NCBI GenBank assembly: GCA_963820955.1
Contig: CAWGCA010000040.1
Location: 1 to 64,000, forward strand
Direction: 5' to 3'
DNA length: 64,000 bases
DNA from: CAWGCA01 sp963820955
GTDB taxonomy: Bacteria; Pseudomonadota; Gammaproteobacteria; Chromatiales; Chromatiaceae
Position 1 is the first letter of the stretch; each line of letters opens with the position of its first letter. The notes under the pieces were generated by a model, which saw nothing but the letters and a program-made list of their open reading frames with translations, was not told where the DNA came from and did not search any database. The position numbers and the translations under genes are program-made. Below are positions 44,198 to 53,344 of this stretch, piece by piece.

Positions 44198-44803
44198 TTA
44201 GTCCTGTTCCAACAAAGTCTCCACCCGGGCTAGCGAGGCTCCTCTATCCGGGCGTTCATTCAGGCTGTTGATTGGTGGATTGCTGCGGTCTGTCAGTGGC
44301 AGCACGATCAGCTCGATACGCGCGTCACCCGCCCAGAAGTGATAGATGGGACGGTTAACCTTTACGCCGCGCGCATACGTCAGTCGGATCTCCCTTTGTT
44401 CCGCGGGGATGTGCCTTTGCAGCAGATGCAGGGTTACTTCCTCTGATGTATCCGCAAACAGGTGCAGCCTGACCGGGCAATTTGCGTTCGCCGTGCCATC
44501 AAGAACGGGGCCAGTAAGGTGTGGATCGAATGCCCCTAGACTCCTCATGGCCTGTATCGCGACCTCGCGGAGTTGTTTCAACGCAGCGGATTGGCTGTCT
44601 CGGAGGTATAACTGCTGGTATTCACGCAGGGCCTGCTCGATTTCCCGGTTGTCCGGTAACTGCCGTTGATCCCTGCAGCCCAGTCTGGCTGATGCCTTGC
44701 GCCGGGCATCCTGGAAATCGAGGCACTCCTGCTCAGCCAGCATACGTGCCGCATGATGGGCGATGTGCCTGCGTATTTCGCTCTGCCTGCCCCTGCGGAC
44801 CAT
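44198..44803 (-). CDS. Conserved hypothetical protein next to mrcA
   Basis: 201 residues from the ATG at 44803, two bases after the mrcA stop; an ATG at 44836 is in frame but would overlap mrcA by 32 bases. The first half is a charged helical region (RRHIAHHAARMLAEQECLDF, ARRKASARLGCRD, EIEQALREYQQLYLRD). The second half looks alpha/beta with VRLHLFADTSEEVTLHLLQR and RIELIVLPLTDRSNP. I recall similar hypothetical proteins in gammaproteobacteria but can name no function. No signal peptide. The tight spacing suggests co-transcription with mrcA. Confidence 0.75.
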   Translation of the reverse strand: MVRRGRQSEIRRHIAHHAARMLAEQECLDFQDARRKASARLGCRDQRQLPDNREIEQALREYQQLYLRDSQSAALKQLREVAIQAMRSLGAFDPHLTGPVLDGTANANCPVRLHLFADTSEEVTLHLLQRHIPAEQREIRLTYARGVKVNRPIYHFWAGDARIELIVLPLTDRSNPPINSLNERPDRGASLARVETLLEQD

Positions 44804-44804
44804 G

Positions 44805-47228
44805 TCAGAAAGGATCCTCGTCTTCACCTCCGCCATGATCGATGTCGGCGCCGGCGGTCGTCGATGCCTCGCCTTGGCCTAACTCCGGAAGTGCGTTTTC
44901 TTCACGGAAGACCTCGAAAATGGCGTTTTTTTGATTGATGCGGGCCCGTTTTCCCGTGCCTGGGTCGATGCGCACTGTGATCATGTCGCTGGGCATTTTC
45001 AGGGGTATCTCCTCTATATCCTGGAGAGCATCTTTCATATAGGCCATCCAGGCGGGGAGAGCCGCTTTTCCTCCGACCTCGCCCCTGCCCAAGGGTTTGG
45101 CAGTATCAAAGCCGACCCAGGTTACGGCGACCAGGGAGCGGTTGAACCCGCAGAACCAGGCGTCCTTCTGGTCATTTGTCGTTCCGGTTTTACCTGCCAA
45201 ATCCTGGCGCCCGAGTTCCAGCGCCTTGCGCGCGGTCCCCTGGGTAATGACATCCCGCATCATGGAGTTCATCAGATAATGGTTCTGGGGGCTGATTACC
45301 CGTGGTGCGATACGAATTGGCACGGTTGGCTCCTCGTCCTCCTCCGTGCTCGAAGGAATCTCGCCACAGCCCTCGCACACCTGCATCGGGTTGGCTTGAA
45401 ACAGGATGTCATGCTGGCTGTCTTCTATTCGTTCGATGAAGTAGGGTTCGACTCGGAATCCGCCATTTGCCAGGATCGAATACCCGGTCGCCATCTGCAG
45501 CAGGGTTACCGCGCCGCTACCCAGTGCAAGAGAAAGGTTATGGGGCAATAAGTCCGGGTCGAAACCAAAGAGCGCGATGTGTTTCAGGGCATGGTCGATA
45601 CCCATGGAGCGCAGCAGACGGATCGAAACCAGGTTTCGGGACTTGATGAGGGCGTAGCGCAGGCGTGTTGGCCCATAGAACTTTCCACTGTAGTTTTCCG
45701 GTCGCCATGCCCTTTCGAGGCTTGGGTCGTCAAACACTACCGGGGCATCATTTATCAGGCTTGCTGCGGTGAATCCTGCCTCCAGGGCAGCTGAGTAGAT
45801 GAAGGCCTTAAAGCCGGATCCCGGTTGGCGTTTGGCCTGGATCGCGCGGTTGAATTTGCTGCTGTAAAAATCGTAGCCGCCGACCACCGCGACCAGTCCG
45901 CCATTGTCGGGATCCATGGAGATCAGTGCACCGGCCACGGTTGGTATCTGGGACAGGCGCCAGGAGGGCTTGTCTCCCTTCTGTTGCTCCACCACCCGGA
46001 TCAAGTCCCCGGCAGTTACGATCGATTCTGCCTGTTTCGGTGCACTGCCTTTACGATTCTCATTTATGTATGGCTGGGCCCAGTTGAGCCCATCCCAATC
46101 GATCTCTATCCGCTGCCCCTGGCCGAGGTAGGCCTCGATTGATTTCTCGTGGACCTCAGTTACGATGGCGGGAAGCAGATCGCCAATGGTTTTTTGCTCT
46201 GCGAGCAGGGTGGTCAGTTCCTGGTCGGAGTCGAGGCTGTTTACGGCCAGGTGTTTTTCCGGCCCCCGGTAGCCGTGGCGCTGCTCATATTCCCGCAGGG
46301 CCTTTCTGACGGCAGCGTTGGCGCTTGTCTGCAATCTGCTGTCAAGCGTCGTAAATACGGAGTAGCCATTTGTGTAGGTGTTGTCACCGAAGCGCTCCAT
46401 CATTTCGGCCCTCACCATCTCGGCCATATAGGGCGCCTCAACTTCCAGATTGGCGGCATGGAGGCGTGCACTCACAGGGATCAGTCTGGCTTGCTGATAT
46501 TCGTCTGGGGTGATGAAACCGAGTTTTTGCATCCGTTCCAAAACATAATTGCGACGATCGCGCGCGCGCTCCGGATCGGTGATCGGATTGAAGCGGGAAG
46601 GGGCCTTCGGCAATCCGGCAATCATCGCGAACTGGGGAAGATCCAGTTGGTCGACGCTCTTGCCATAGTAGACTTGAGCCGCGGCACCAACGCCATAGGC
46701 CCTGTGCCCCATGTAGATTTTGTTGAGGTAGAGTTCCAGGATCTCTTGTTTGCTCAGGTTCCGCTCAATTTTCAGGGCAAGAAGTATTTCGTTCAGCTTC
46801 CGGGTGTAGGTTTTTTCCCGGCTTAGGAAGAAGTTCCTGGCGACCTGCATGGTGATGGTGCTGCCACCCTGGCGTTTTTCGCCGGTTAGGAGCAATTGGA
46901 TGGCGGCTCGCAGGATACCTTGATAATCAACGCCTGGATGTTCAAAAAAGCGGCTGTCTTCCGCGGCCAGAAAAGCTTGTATGGCCATATCGGGTAGTTC
47001 AGCGTAGGACAGGGGTATGCGTCGTTTTTCGCCAAATTCAGCCAGCAGCTTGTGGTCTCGAGAATAGATACGAAGAGGCACCTGGAATTCGACCTCTTTG
47101 AGATTTCTTGTGGACGGGAGTTTCGGTTCGAGGTAGAAGTATATTCCTGTCACAGCGATGGCGCTGACCACTGCGGAGATCGTTATGGACCATAAAATTA
47201 GTCTTAGGAGTAGGCGTAACCACTTCAT
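44805..47228 (-). CDS. mrcA: Penicillin-binding protein 1A (bifunctional peptidoglycan synthase)
   Basis: 807 residues. An N-terminal membrane anchor (about 8-30) is followed by the glycosyltransferase domain: AAEDSRFFEHPGVDYQGILR, GGSTITMQVARNFFLS and LALKIERNLSKQEILELYLN. The transpeptidase domain has the serine motif GSGFKAF, SRN (in IKSRNLVSIR) and KTG (in AGKTGTTNDQ). It polymerises and cross-links glycan strands in the periplasm. It lies divergent from pilM, the usual gammaproteobacterial arrangement. Confidence 0.96.
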   Translation of the reverse strand: MKWLRLLLRLILWSITISAVVSAIAVTGIYFYLEPKLPSTRNLKEVEFQVPLRIYSRDHKLLAEFGEKRRIPLSYAELPDMAIQAFLAAEDSRFFEHPGVDYQGILRAAIQLLLTGEKRQGGSTITMQVARNFFLSREKTYTRKLNEILLALKIERNLSKQEILELYLNKIYMGHRAYGVGAAAQVYYGKSVDQLDLPQFAMIAGLPKAPSRFNPITDPERARDRRNYVLERMQKLGFITPDEYQQARLIPVSARLHAANLEVEAPYMAEMVRAEMMERFGDNTYTNGYSVFTTLDSRLQTSANAAVRKALREYEQRHGYRGPEKHLAVNSLDSDQELTTLLAEQKTIGDLLPAIVTEVHEKSIEAYLGQGQRIEIDWDGLNWAQPYINENRKGSAPKQAESIVTAGDLIRVVEQQKGDKPSWRLSQIPTVAGALISMDPDNGGLVAVVGGYDFYSSKFNRAIQAKRQPGSGFKAFIYSAALEAGFTAASLINDAPVVFDDPSLERAWRPENYSGKFYGPTRLRYALIKSRNLVSIRLLRSMGIDHALKHIALFGFDPDLLPHNLSLALGSGAVTLLQMATGYSILANGGFRVEPYFIERIEDSQHDILFQANPMQVCEGCGEIPSSTEEDEEPTVPIRIAPRVISPQNHYLMNSMMRDVITQGTARKALELGRQDLAGKTGTTNDQKDAWFCGFNRSLVAVTWVGFDTAKPLGRGEVGGKAALPAWMAYMKDALQDIEEIPLKMPSDMITVRIDPGTGKRARINQKNAIFEVFREENALPELGQGEASTTAGADIDHGGGEDEDPF

Positions 47229-47437
47229 GCGCTAGTTCACGTTAATCAGTAAATTCATCGCTAAATATTCCCAAAGGGGTGCCGTTATACTAGCAAACAT
47301 GAAGTACTTGGTTCAGCGAGACAGAAAAAGACTTCATGTAAAATTTATTAACTGCTAAATAGTTAAGATTTGATATTAAAGAAAAATCTTTACATTTCAC
47401 CCAAGGTTGCAATTTTATTGCCAATTAAGGAAACCAG

Positions 47438-48505
47438 ATGTTTCGTTCCAAGAAGCAGGCAATGCTCGGTTTAGATATCAGTTCCACGGCAGTGAAGCTG
47501 TTGGAGCTTAGCACATCAAACGGGCGAAGTGGTTCCTCTTATCGAGTGGAATCCTACGCAGTTGAACCATTGTCGCCCAATGCCGTGGTAGAGAAGAACA
47601 TCGCCGATGTGGATGCCGTTGGTCTGGCGATCAAGAATGTCGTCAAACGATCGGGCAGTAAGGTCAAGCAGGCGGCAGTGGCGGTTTCAGGCTCAGCGGT
47701 AATAACCAAGGTCATTGCGATGCCTGTCTCACTCTCGGATCAGGAAATGGAGAGTCAGATCCAGTTGGAGGCAGACCAATATATTCCCTATCCCCTGGAA
47801 GAGGTCAACATCGATTTCGAGGTGCTGGGGATATCGGAAAAGAACCCAGAAATGGCCGATGTGCTGCTTGCCGCGTCCCGTAGCGAAAATGTGGACGACC
47901 GGGTTGCTGCTCTGGAAATCGCCGGTCTGACCGCAGGGGTGGTGGATGTAGAAGCCTACGCGATGGAGAATGCCTTTTCACTGCTTGGCGAACAACTGCC
48001 CGATTATGGTAATGAACAGACGGTGGCGATCGCTGATATCGGTGCCACCATCACGACGCTCAATGTTCTGCACAATAACAAGATAATTTACACCCGTGAA
48101 CAGAACTTCGGCGGGCGGCAGCTGACCGAGGAGATCCAGCGTCGCTACGGGTTGTCCCATGAAGAGGCGGGGATGGCAAAGCGTCAGGGCGGTCTCCCCG
48201 ACAACTACGCACCGGAGGTGCTGGAGCCTTTCAGGGAGGCTATGGCCCAGCAGGTCAGCCGGTCTTTGCAGTTCTTTTTCTCTTCCAGTGCCTATAACAG
48301 TGTTGACAATATTGTATTGGCAGGGGGTTGTTCGTCGATTCCAGGAGTTGATGAGCTGATTGAGGAAAAGAGCGGAACATCGACGATTGTTGCAAACCCG
48401 TTTGCCAATATGTCGGTGTCTTCCAGTGTCAAGTTGCAGAGTCTGAGCAATGACGCTCCTTCGCTCATGATTGCCTGCGGCCTGGCCTTAAGGAGTTTCG
48501 ACTAA
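47438..48505 (+). CDS. pilM: Type IV pilus inner-membrane platform protein PilM
   Basis: 355 residues with an actin-like fold: MLGLDISSTAVKLLELS at the start and VAIADIGATITTLNVLHNN as the second phosphate-binding strand. PilM is cytoplasmic and binds the N-terminal peptide of PilN (INLLPWR, seen in the next gene). First gene of pilMNOPQ; pilN begins one base after the stop. Confidence 0.95.
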   Translation: MFRSKKQAMLGLDISSTAVKLLELSTSNGRSGSSYRVESYAVEPLSPNAVVEKNIADVDAVGLAIKNVVKRSGSKVKQAAVAVSGSAVITKVIAMPVSLSDQEMESQIQLEADQYIPYPLEEVNIDFEVLGISEKNPEMADVLLAASRSENVDDRVAALEIAGLTAGVVDVEAYAMENAFSLLGEQLPDYGNEQTVAIADIGATITTLNVLHNNKIIYTREQNFGGRQLTEEIQRRYGLSHEEAGMAKRQGGLPDNYAPEVLEPFREAMAQQVSRSLQFFFSSSAYNSVDNIVLAGGCSSIPGVDELIEEKSGTSTIVANPFANMSVSSSVKLQSLSNDAPSLMIACGLALRSFD

Positions 48506-48506
48506 G

Positions 48507-49100
48507 ATGGCACGTATTAACCTATTACCCTGGCGTGAGAATCTTCGCAAAAAGCGACAGCGTGATTTTGGCATTGCGGCGCTTGTCTCGGTCTTGGTGG
48601 TGGCAGTGGGCTGTGCCGCTGCTCACTTCTACATAGAAGGGATGATAAACCACCAGAAGAAAAGGAACAGTTTCCTGCAAAAGGAAATTGCTCAAATGGA
48701 TCAAAAAATCAAAGAAATAGAGGAGTTAGAGAAAACTAAGGCCAAGCTGATCGCGCGAATGAATGTCATTCAGGAACTGCAGGGAAGCCGACCCCAGGTG
48801 GTCCACCTGTTTGACGAACTCGTCGAAACTATTCCGGACGGCGCCTTTCTCACCAAACTCGAGCAGAAAGGCTCCGGTTTGACCATGGATGGGCGAGCCC
48901 AGTCGAACGCCCGCGTTTCCGCCTACATGCGAAATATCGAGGCTTCGGCGTGGTTGGGAAATCCGAGTCTGAAGGTAATATCCAATAAGAACGAGAACGA
49001 CGAGGAATTGAGTGCCTTTAAATTGAATGCCCAGCAGGTCTCCAAAGCCAAAGACAGCGAACAGGATCAGGGCAGTAAGGGTAAAGGAGGTGAGGGATGA
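48507..49100 (+). CDS. pilN: Type IV pilus assembly protein PilN
   Basis: 197 residues. The PilM-binding motif ARINLLPWRENLR is at the extreme N-terminus. One membrane helix (about 22-42) and a coiled coil (HQKKRNSFLQKEIAQMDQKI) precede a ferredoxin-like periplasmic domain. Its stop overlaps the pilO start by four bases (ATGA). Confidence 0.95.
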   Translation: MARINLLPWRENLRKKRQRDFGIAALVSVLVVAVGCAAAHFYIEGMINHQKKRNSFLQKEIAQMDQKIKEIEELEKTKAKLIARMNVIQELQGSRPQVVHLFDELVETIPDGAFLTKLEQKGSGLTMDGRAQSNARVSAYMRNIEASAWLGNPSLKVISNKNENDEELSAFKLNAQQVSKAKDSEQDQGSKGKGGEG

Positions 49101-49696
49101 ACCTGCAGGAACTTAATGACCTTGATTTAAGCAACATCGGCCTGTGGCCTACACCGGTTAAGGCGGTTCTGGTACTGGTGCTTTGCGCGGCGATCGGTGT
49201 CGGCTGGTATTACTACAATACCGAAGATCAGCTGATTGCATTGCAAAAAGTTGAACAGATAGAACTCGAGCTGCGAGAAGAGTTTGAGGAAAAGCAGGCC
49301 AAGGCGGTTAATCTTGAAAAATATAAAAAACAACTAGATGAGATGCGGCAATCGTTTGGCGCCATGCTACGCCAGCTTCCCGATAAAACCGAGGTTGCGG
49401 AACTTCTGGTCGATGTTTCGCAAACTGGATTGGCGGCCGGCCTGGAGTTTGAGTTGTTCGAGCCGCAGGGTGAAAATCGAAAAGAGTTCTATGCCGAATT
49501 GCCTATAAAGATAAAAGTCAAAGGTGAATACCACCAGTTTGGTGAATTTACCAGTGGCCTGGCAGCGCTTCCACGGATCGTAACCATACACAATGTCACT
49601 ATCAGTCCGCCAAATACCAGGACGGCAGATGATGCTCTCGTGATGGAGGCTGTGGCTAAAACCTATCGCTATCTAGACGAGGAGACCGCGAAATGA
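49097..49696 (+). CDS. pilO: Type IV pilus assembly protein PilO
   Basis: 199 residues: a short cytoplasmic tail, one membrane helix (AVLVLVLCAAIGVGWYYY, about 24-41), a coiled coil (LQKVEQIELELREEFEEKQA) and a periplasmic ferredoxin-like domain with LPDKTEVAELLVDVSQTGLA. It pairs with PilN to align the platform with the secretin. The start and stop overlap pilN and pilP by four bases each. Confidence 0.95.
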   Translation: MNLQELNDLDLSNIGLWPTPVKAVLVLVLCAAIGVGWYYYNTEDQLIALQKVEQIELELREEFEEKQAKAVNLEKYKKQLDEMRQSFGAMLRQLPDKTEVAELLVDVSQTGLAAGLEFELFEPQGENRKEFYAELPIKIKVKGEYHQFGEFTSGLAALPRIVTIHNVTISPPNTRTADDALVMEAVAKTYRYLDEETAK

Positions 49697-50229
49697 CCAG
49701 GAAGGTACTGGCATGGTTGAAATCGCCACTCATGGTCCTGTTGGGGCTGTCAGTCGCCGGTTGTGTCAACAACAACATGCGTGATCTGAACCAATATGTC
49801 GATCAGGTAAAAGCCCGCAAGGGTGGGCATATCGAACCACTGCCTGAGATTAAGCAAATCGAGACCTTCGTCTATAAGGAAGATGGTCGGAGAAGTCCCT
49901 TCACGCCGATGGATCAGGGTGAAGAAGAGGCCCAGCAGGCGAAGAGCAATGGTATTTCGCCTAATCGGGATCGTCGCAAGGAAGAGCTTGAGAATTACTC
50001 TTTGGATTCATTGCGTATGGTCGGTACTCTTGAACAGACCAATACCATGTGGGCCTTGGTGGAAACTAAGGATAAAACGATCTATCGCGTGAAGGCTGGG
50101 AACTATTTAGGACAAAATCATGGACAGATTACATTGATCGATGAAAAGGCGGTAGAGCTTACAGAAATCATATCGGATGGGCAGGGCGGCTATCGTGAAC
50201 GTCAGGCCTCGCTGGCGTTGCAAGAATAA
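49693..50229 (+). CDS. pilP: Type IV pilus lipoprotein PilP
   Basis: 178 residues with lipobox SVAGC (Cys24). The mature N-terminus (NNNMRDLNQYVDQVKARKGG) binds PilNO. The C-terminal beta-sandwich (LRMVGTLEQTNTMWALVETK, YRVKAGNYLGQNHGQI) contacts the PilQ secretin, encoded 17 bases downstream. Confidence 0.95.
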   Translation: MTRKVLAWLKSPLMVLLGLSVAGCVNNNMRDLNQYVDQVKARKGGHIEPLPEIKQIETFVYKEDGRRSPFTPMDQGEEEAQQAKSNGISPNRDRRKEELENYSLDSLRMVGTLEQTNTMWALVETKDKTIYRVKAGNYLGQNHGQITLIDEKAVELTEIISDGQGGYRERQASLALQE

Positions 50230-50246
50230 TTTTCAGGGGTACAGAG

Positions 50247-52403
50247 ATGATTAGCAAACCAAATGAAACCAGGCACTGGTGTCGGTTTGGAGATGGCAGG
50301 GTGCTTGTTCAGCATTTAACATTGCTGCTTTGCGGGGTTTTCACGCTCTGGGTATTTATTGGCCAGCCTCCCGCCTATGCTGCCGAGAACACCCTCAAGG
50401 ATGTAACCTACTCGGCGTTGCCAGGCAATCGTGTCAAAATTACATTGACCGCCGCAAACTCGGTCAATGAGCCGAAAACCTTCTCCACTGAGAATCCTGC
50501 CCGAATCGCAATGGATTTCATGGGAATGACAAATGGATTGTCACAAAAAACATTGCCTATCGGAATCGGCATGGCGCGCAGCGTTACAGCGATTGAGGCC
50601 GGAGGACGCACTCGTGTGGTGGTAAATCTGGTGGGTCAGGCAGACCATGAAATCAAAGTAGTTGGAAACCAGGTTCAGATAACCTTGGGGGGCGAGCAGG
50701 GCTCACTGTTGGCCCAATCGGGATCCAAAACGACAAGCAGTGGGATGGTTACCTCGAGTGCAGGGAACAGTATTGCAAATGTCGACTTCCGTCGCGGTGA
50801 TTCCGGTGAGGGTAGGGTGATACTGCAGCTTACAGATCCCGCAGCTACCGTTAATATGCGTGATGAGGGAGGTCGGGTGATACTGGAAATTCAGGATACA
50901 ACCCTCCCCGAGCGACTCAGGAGACAGTTTGACGTAGGCGATTTCGCGACACCGGTTCGGATGTTTTCATTGGCCTCCCGGGGCAACCAGGTCCAGGTGA
51001 ATATAACTACAGCAGGTGAGTACGAGAATCTCGCCTACCAGACCGACGACCTATTTACCGTCGAATTCCGACCCTTGACCAAAGCGGAAAAGGAAGAGAT
51101 CCAGCGCCGTAAGAAGACTTTTACCGGGGAACGACTCTCGCTGAACTTTCAGGACATCGAGGTACGGGCGGTTCTCCAGTTGTTGGCAGACTTTACCGGC
51201 CTCAATCTCGTAACCAGTGATACGGTGCAAGGAAGGATTACCCTGCGCTTGCAGAATGTTCCCTGGGACCAGTCGCTGGATATTATCCTCAAGGCACGGG
51301 GACTGTCCATGCGCCAGAATGGCAATGTGATAATGATTGCGCCGACCGAAGAGATTGCGGCAAGGGAAAAACTTGAGCTGGAGTCTCAAAGACAGATAGA
51401 AGAGCTGGCACCGCTCCACTCGGAGTACATCCAGATCAACTACGCAAAAGCGGAAGACCTACAGAAACTGCTGAAGACCAAAGGTAACGAACTCCTTACT
51501 CCGGACCGCGGCAACGTGACTGTCGACCCGCGGACCAATACCCTGTTAGTCAGGGATACCGCCGCCAAACTGGAGGATATCCGCCGCCTGGTGAAGAAAC
51601 TGGATGTGCCGGTGCGTCAAGTTTTGATTGAATCCCGGGTTGTTATCGCGAACAACGACTTCTCTAGGGATCTGGGTGTTCGGTTTGGTTTCAACTCAAA
51701 AAGAGGTATCGGTGATACTGACGTACTCGTCGGAGGCGGTAAGGAAGGTTTCCTTGATAACACTGCGTTCATTGCCCCCGGTTATTCGGTTGACTCCAAA
51801 GAAAACCTGTTGGTCAATCTGCCCGCTACCCTGGGTGGTGAGCGTGGGGGCTCCTTTAATATGCTGATCGGCAAGGTAGGTTCTTTCCTGCTGCAACTCC
51901 AGTTGTCCGCGATGCAGGAAGAAGGTAAGGGCGAGGTGGTTTCAGCCCCGCGGGTTATTACATCTGACAAGCACAAGGCGGTGATCAAGCAGGGTATGGA
52001 AATACCGTATCAGGAAGCTGCCTCCAGTGGAGCCACCTCGGTATCCTTCAAGGAGGCGGTGCTGATGTTGGAGGTGACCCCGAATATTACCCCTGATGAC
52101 CGCATTATCATGGACCTTGTGATCACTAAAGACCGCGCAGACTTCTCTCGTTCGGTACTTGGTACACCGCCCATCGACACCCGTTCAGTCGAGACAAATG
52201 TGCTGGTAGACAACGGAGAGACAGTAGTTCTTGGCGGTGTGTTTGAAAGAGAAAAATCGGAAGATAACGAAAAGATCCCATTTTTCGGAGACTTACCTTA
52301 TGTTGGATTTCTCTTCAATGAGGAACTGGTCAAGGACAACAATAACGAGTTGTTGATCTTCATTACTCCTAAGATACTGAAGGAAACACTGGGTGTTCGT
52401 TAG
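50247..52403 (+). CDS. pilQ: Type IV pilus secretin PilQ
   Basis: 718 residues. After an unusually long signal region (cleavage near AYA-AEN, about residue 46) come two AMIN domains (from LKDVTYSALPGNRVKITLTA and from IANVDFRRGDSGEGRVILQL), which bind peptidoglycan. A secretin N-domain follows (LSLNFQDIEVRAVLQLLADF), then the pore-forming C-terminal domain with VLIESRVVIANNDFSRDLGV and VLGGVFEREKSEDNEKIPFF. It forms the outer-membrane channel for the pilus. A terminator lies about 190 bases after the stop. Confidence 0.96.
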   Translation: MISKPNETRHWCRFGDGRVLVQHLTLLLCGVFTLWVFIGQPPAYAAENTLKDVTYSALPGNRVKITLTAANSVNEPKTFSTENPARIAMDFMGMTNGLSQKTLPIGIGMARSVTAIEAGGRTRVVVNLVGQADHEIKVVGNQVQITLGGEQGSLLAQSGSKTTSSGMVTSSAGNSIANVDFRRGDSGEGRVILQLTDPAATVNMRDEGGRVILEIQDTTLPERLRRQFDVGDFATPVRMFSLASRGNQVQVNITTAGEYENLAYQTDDLFTVEFRPLTKAEKEEIQRRKKTFTGERLSLNFQDIEVRAVLQLLADFTGLNLVTSDTVQGRITLRLQNVPWDQSLDIILKARGLSMRQNGNVIMIAPTEEIAAREKLELESQRQIEELAPLHSEYIQINYAKAEDLQKLLKTKGNELLTPDRGNVTVDPRTNTLLVRDTAAKLEDIRRLVKKLDVPVRQVLIESRVVIANNDFSRDLGVRFGFNSKRGIGDTDVLVGGGKEGFLDNTAFIAPGYSVDSKENLLVNLPATLGGERGGSFNMLIGKVGSFLLQLQLSAMQEEGKGEVVSAPRVITSDKHKAVIKQGMEIPYQEAASSGATSVSFKEAVLMLEVTPNITPDDRIIMDLVITKDRADFSRSVLGTPPIDTRSVETNVLVDNGETVVLGGVFEREKSEDNEKIPFFGDLPYVGFLFNEELVKDNNNELLIFITPKILKETLGVR

Positions 52404-52593
52404 ATCGGATTTCCATACCACCGGGCAGGGCGTAGCTATGGCTGATCATCTTTCACACTGGAAAAAGTCAGCCTGGCTACCCCCTGGGAAAACGGAAAAC
52501 TGGCAGAATTAAGGAAAGGGCCCAAGTCTGTGGTATTCTGATCATTCTGGCTCTGTCACTCCGCCCCGATACACACCCGACCGCACAATCTCC
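52404..52593. other. 3' region of pilQ before the terminator
   Basis: The pilQ-aroK gap is 316 bases in all. The first 190 show no coding frame that I can support. The rest holds the terminator and the short aroK leader. Confidence 0.4.
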
Positions 52594-52622
52594 AGGGGCC
52601 TATGATAGATAGGCCCCTTTTT
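52594..52622 (+). terminator. Rho-independent terminator of the pil operon
   Basis: AGGGGCCTAT (52594-52603) and ATAGGCCCCT (52609-52618) form a perfect 10-bp stem with a GATAG loop, followed by TTTT. Confidence 0.92.
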
Positions 52623-52719
52623 CTTGATCCGGCAGCCTTTTGGTGGCAGTGCCACGAATTTTCCTGTTGAAGCATAGCGCCTTGTCCACAGGAAAAAAAT
52701 CTGGCATATCTCTCTCGAA

Positions 52720-53241
52720 ATGATGACGCATGTGAACAACATATTTCTGATTGGCCCGATGGGCACAGGAAAGAGCACAATAGGTCGACAGATCGCATCT
52801 CTTCTACGCTTGGATTTCGTGGATAGTGATCACGAGATCCAGAATCGTACTGGAGTGGATATACCTACAATCTTCGATTTTGAGGGTGAGGAGGGGTTCC
52901 GCCGGCGAGAGAAGGCGGTAATTGATGAACTCACCCACAAGGAGGGGCAGGTGCTGGCCACTGGGGGCGGCTCCGTGCTTGATCCTGAAAACCGGAGAAA
53001 TCTCTCCAGCCGTGGGTTCGTGATCTATCTCTATTGTGGCGTAGATCAGCAGTATCAGCGGACGATGCGAGACCGCAACCGACCTCTGTTACAAACCGAT
53101 GATCCCTTAGGTCGTTTGGGAACGCTGATGGATGAACGGGACCCACTTTACCGCACTACGGCAGATCTGGTGGTTACTACGGAAAACCGCAGTGCTTCGT
53201 CGGTGGCCAAAGAGATTGTTCGCAAGCTGGCTGAGAACTAA
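52720..53241 (+). CDS. aroK: Shikimate kinase
   Basis: 173 residues (E. coli AroK 173). The P-loop is GPMGTGKST; DSDHEIQNRTG and ATGGGSVLDPENRR are substrate-site segments. It phosphorylates shikimate with ATP in aromatic amino-acid synthesis. Two adjacent ATG codons (52720 and 52723) are possible starts, and no clear ribosome binding site precedes them. It comes right after the pil terminator, so it needs its own promoter; TTGTCC (52682) and CATATC (52705) are a weak candidate only ten bases from the start. Confidence 0.95.
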   Translation: MMTHVNNIFLIGPMGTGKSTIGRQIASLLRLDFVDSDHEIQNRTGVDIPTIFDFEGEEGFRRREKAVIDELTHKEGQVLATGGGSVLDPENRRNLSSRGFVIYLYCGVDQQYQRTMRDRNRPLLQTDDPLGRLGTLMDERDPLYRTTADLVVTTENRSASSVAKEIVRKLAEN

Positions 53242-53344
53242 TTTGGACATTTCCTCGCCGGTTTGGAAAAATCAGCGTTAAGCTGCACCGCCTGCGGCAG
53301 ACAGCTGATTGATCTTCATTCAGGCTAATTTGATATATCGTCCC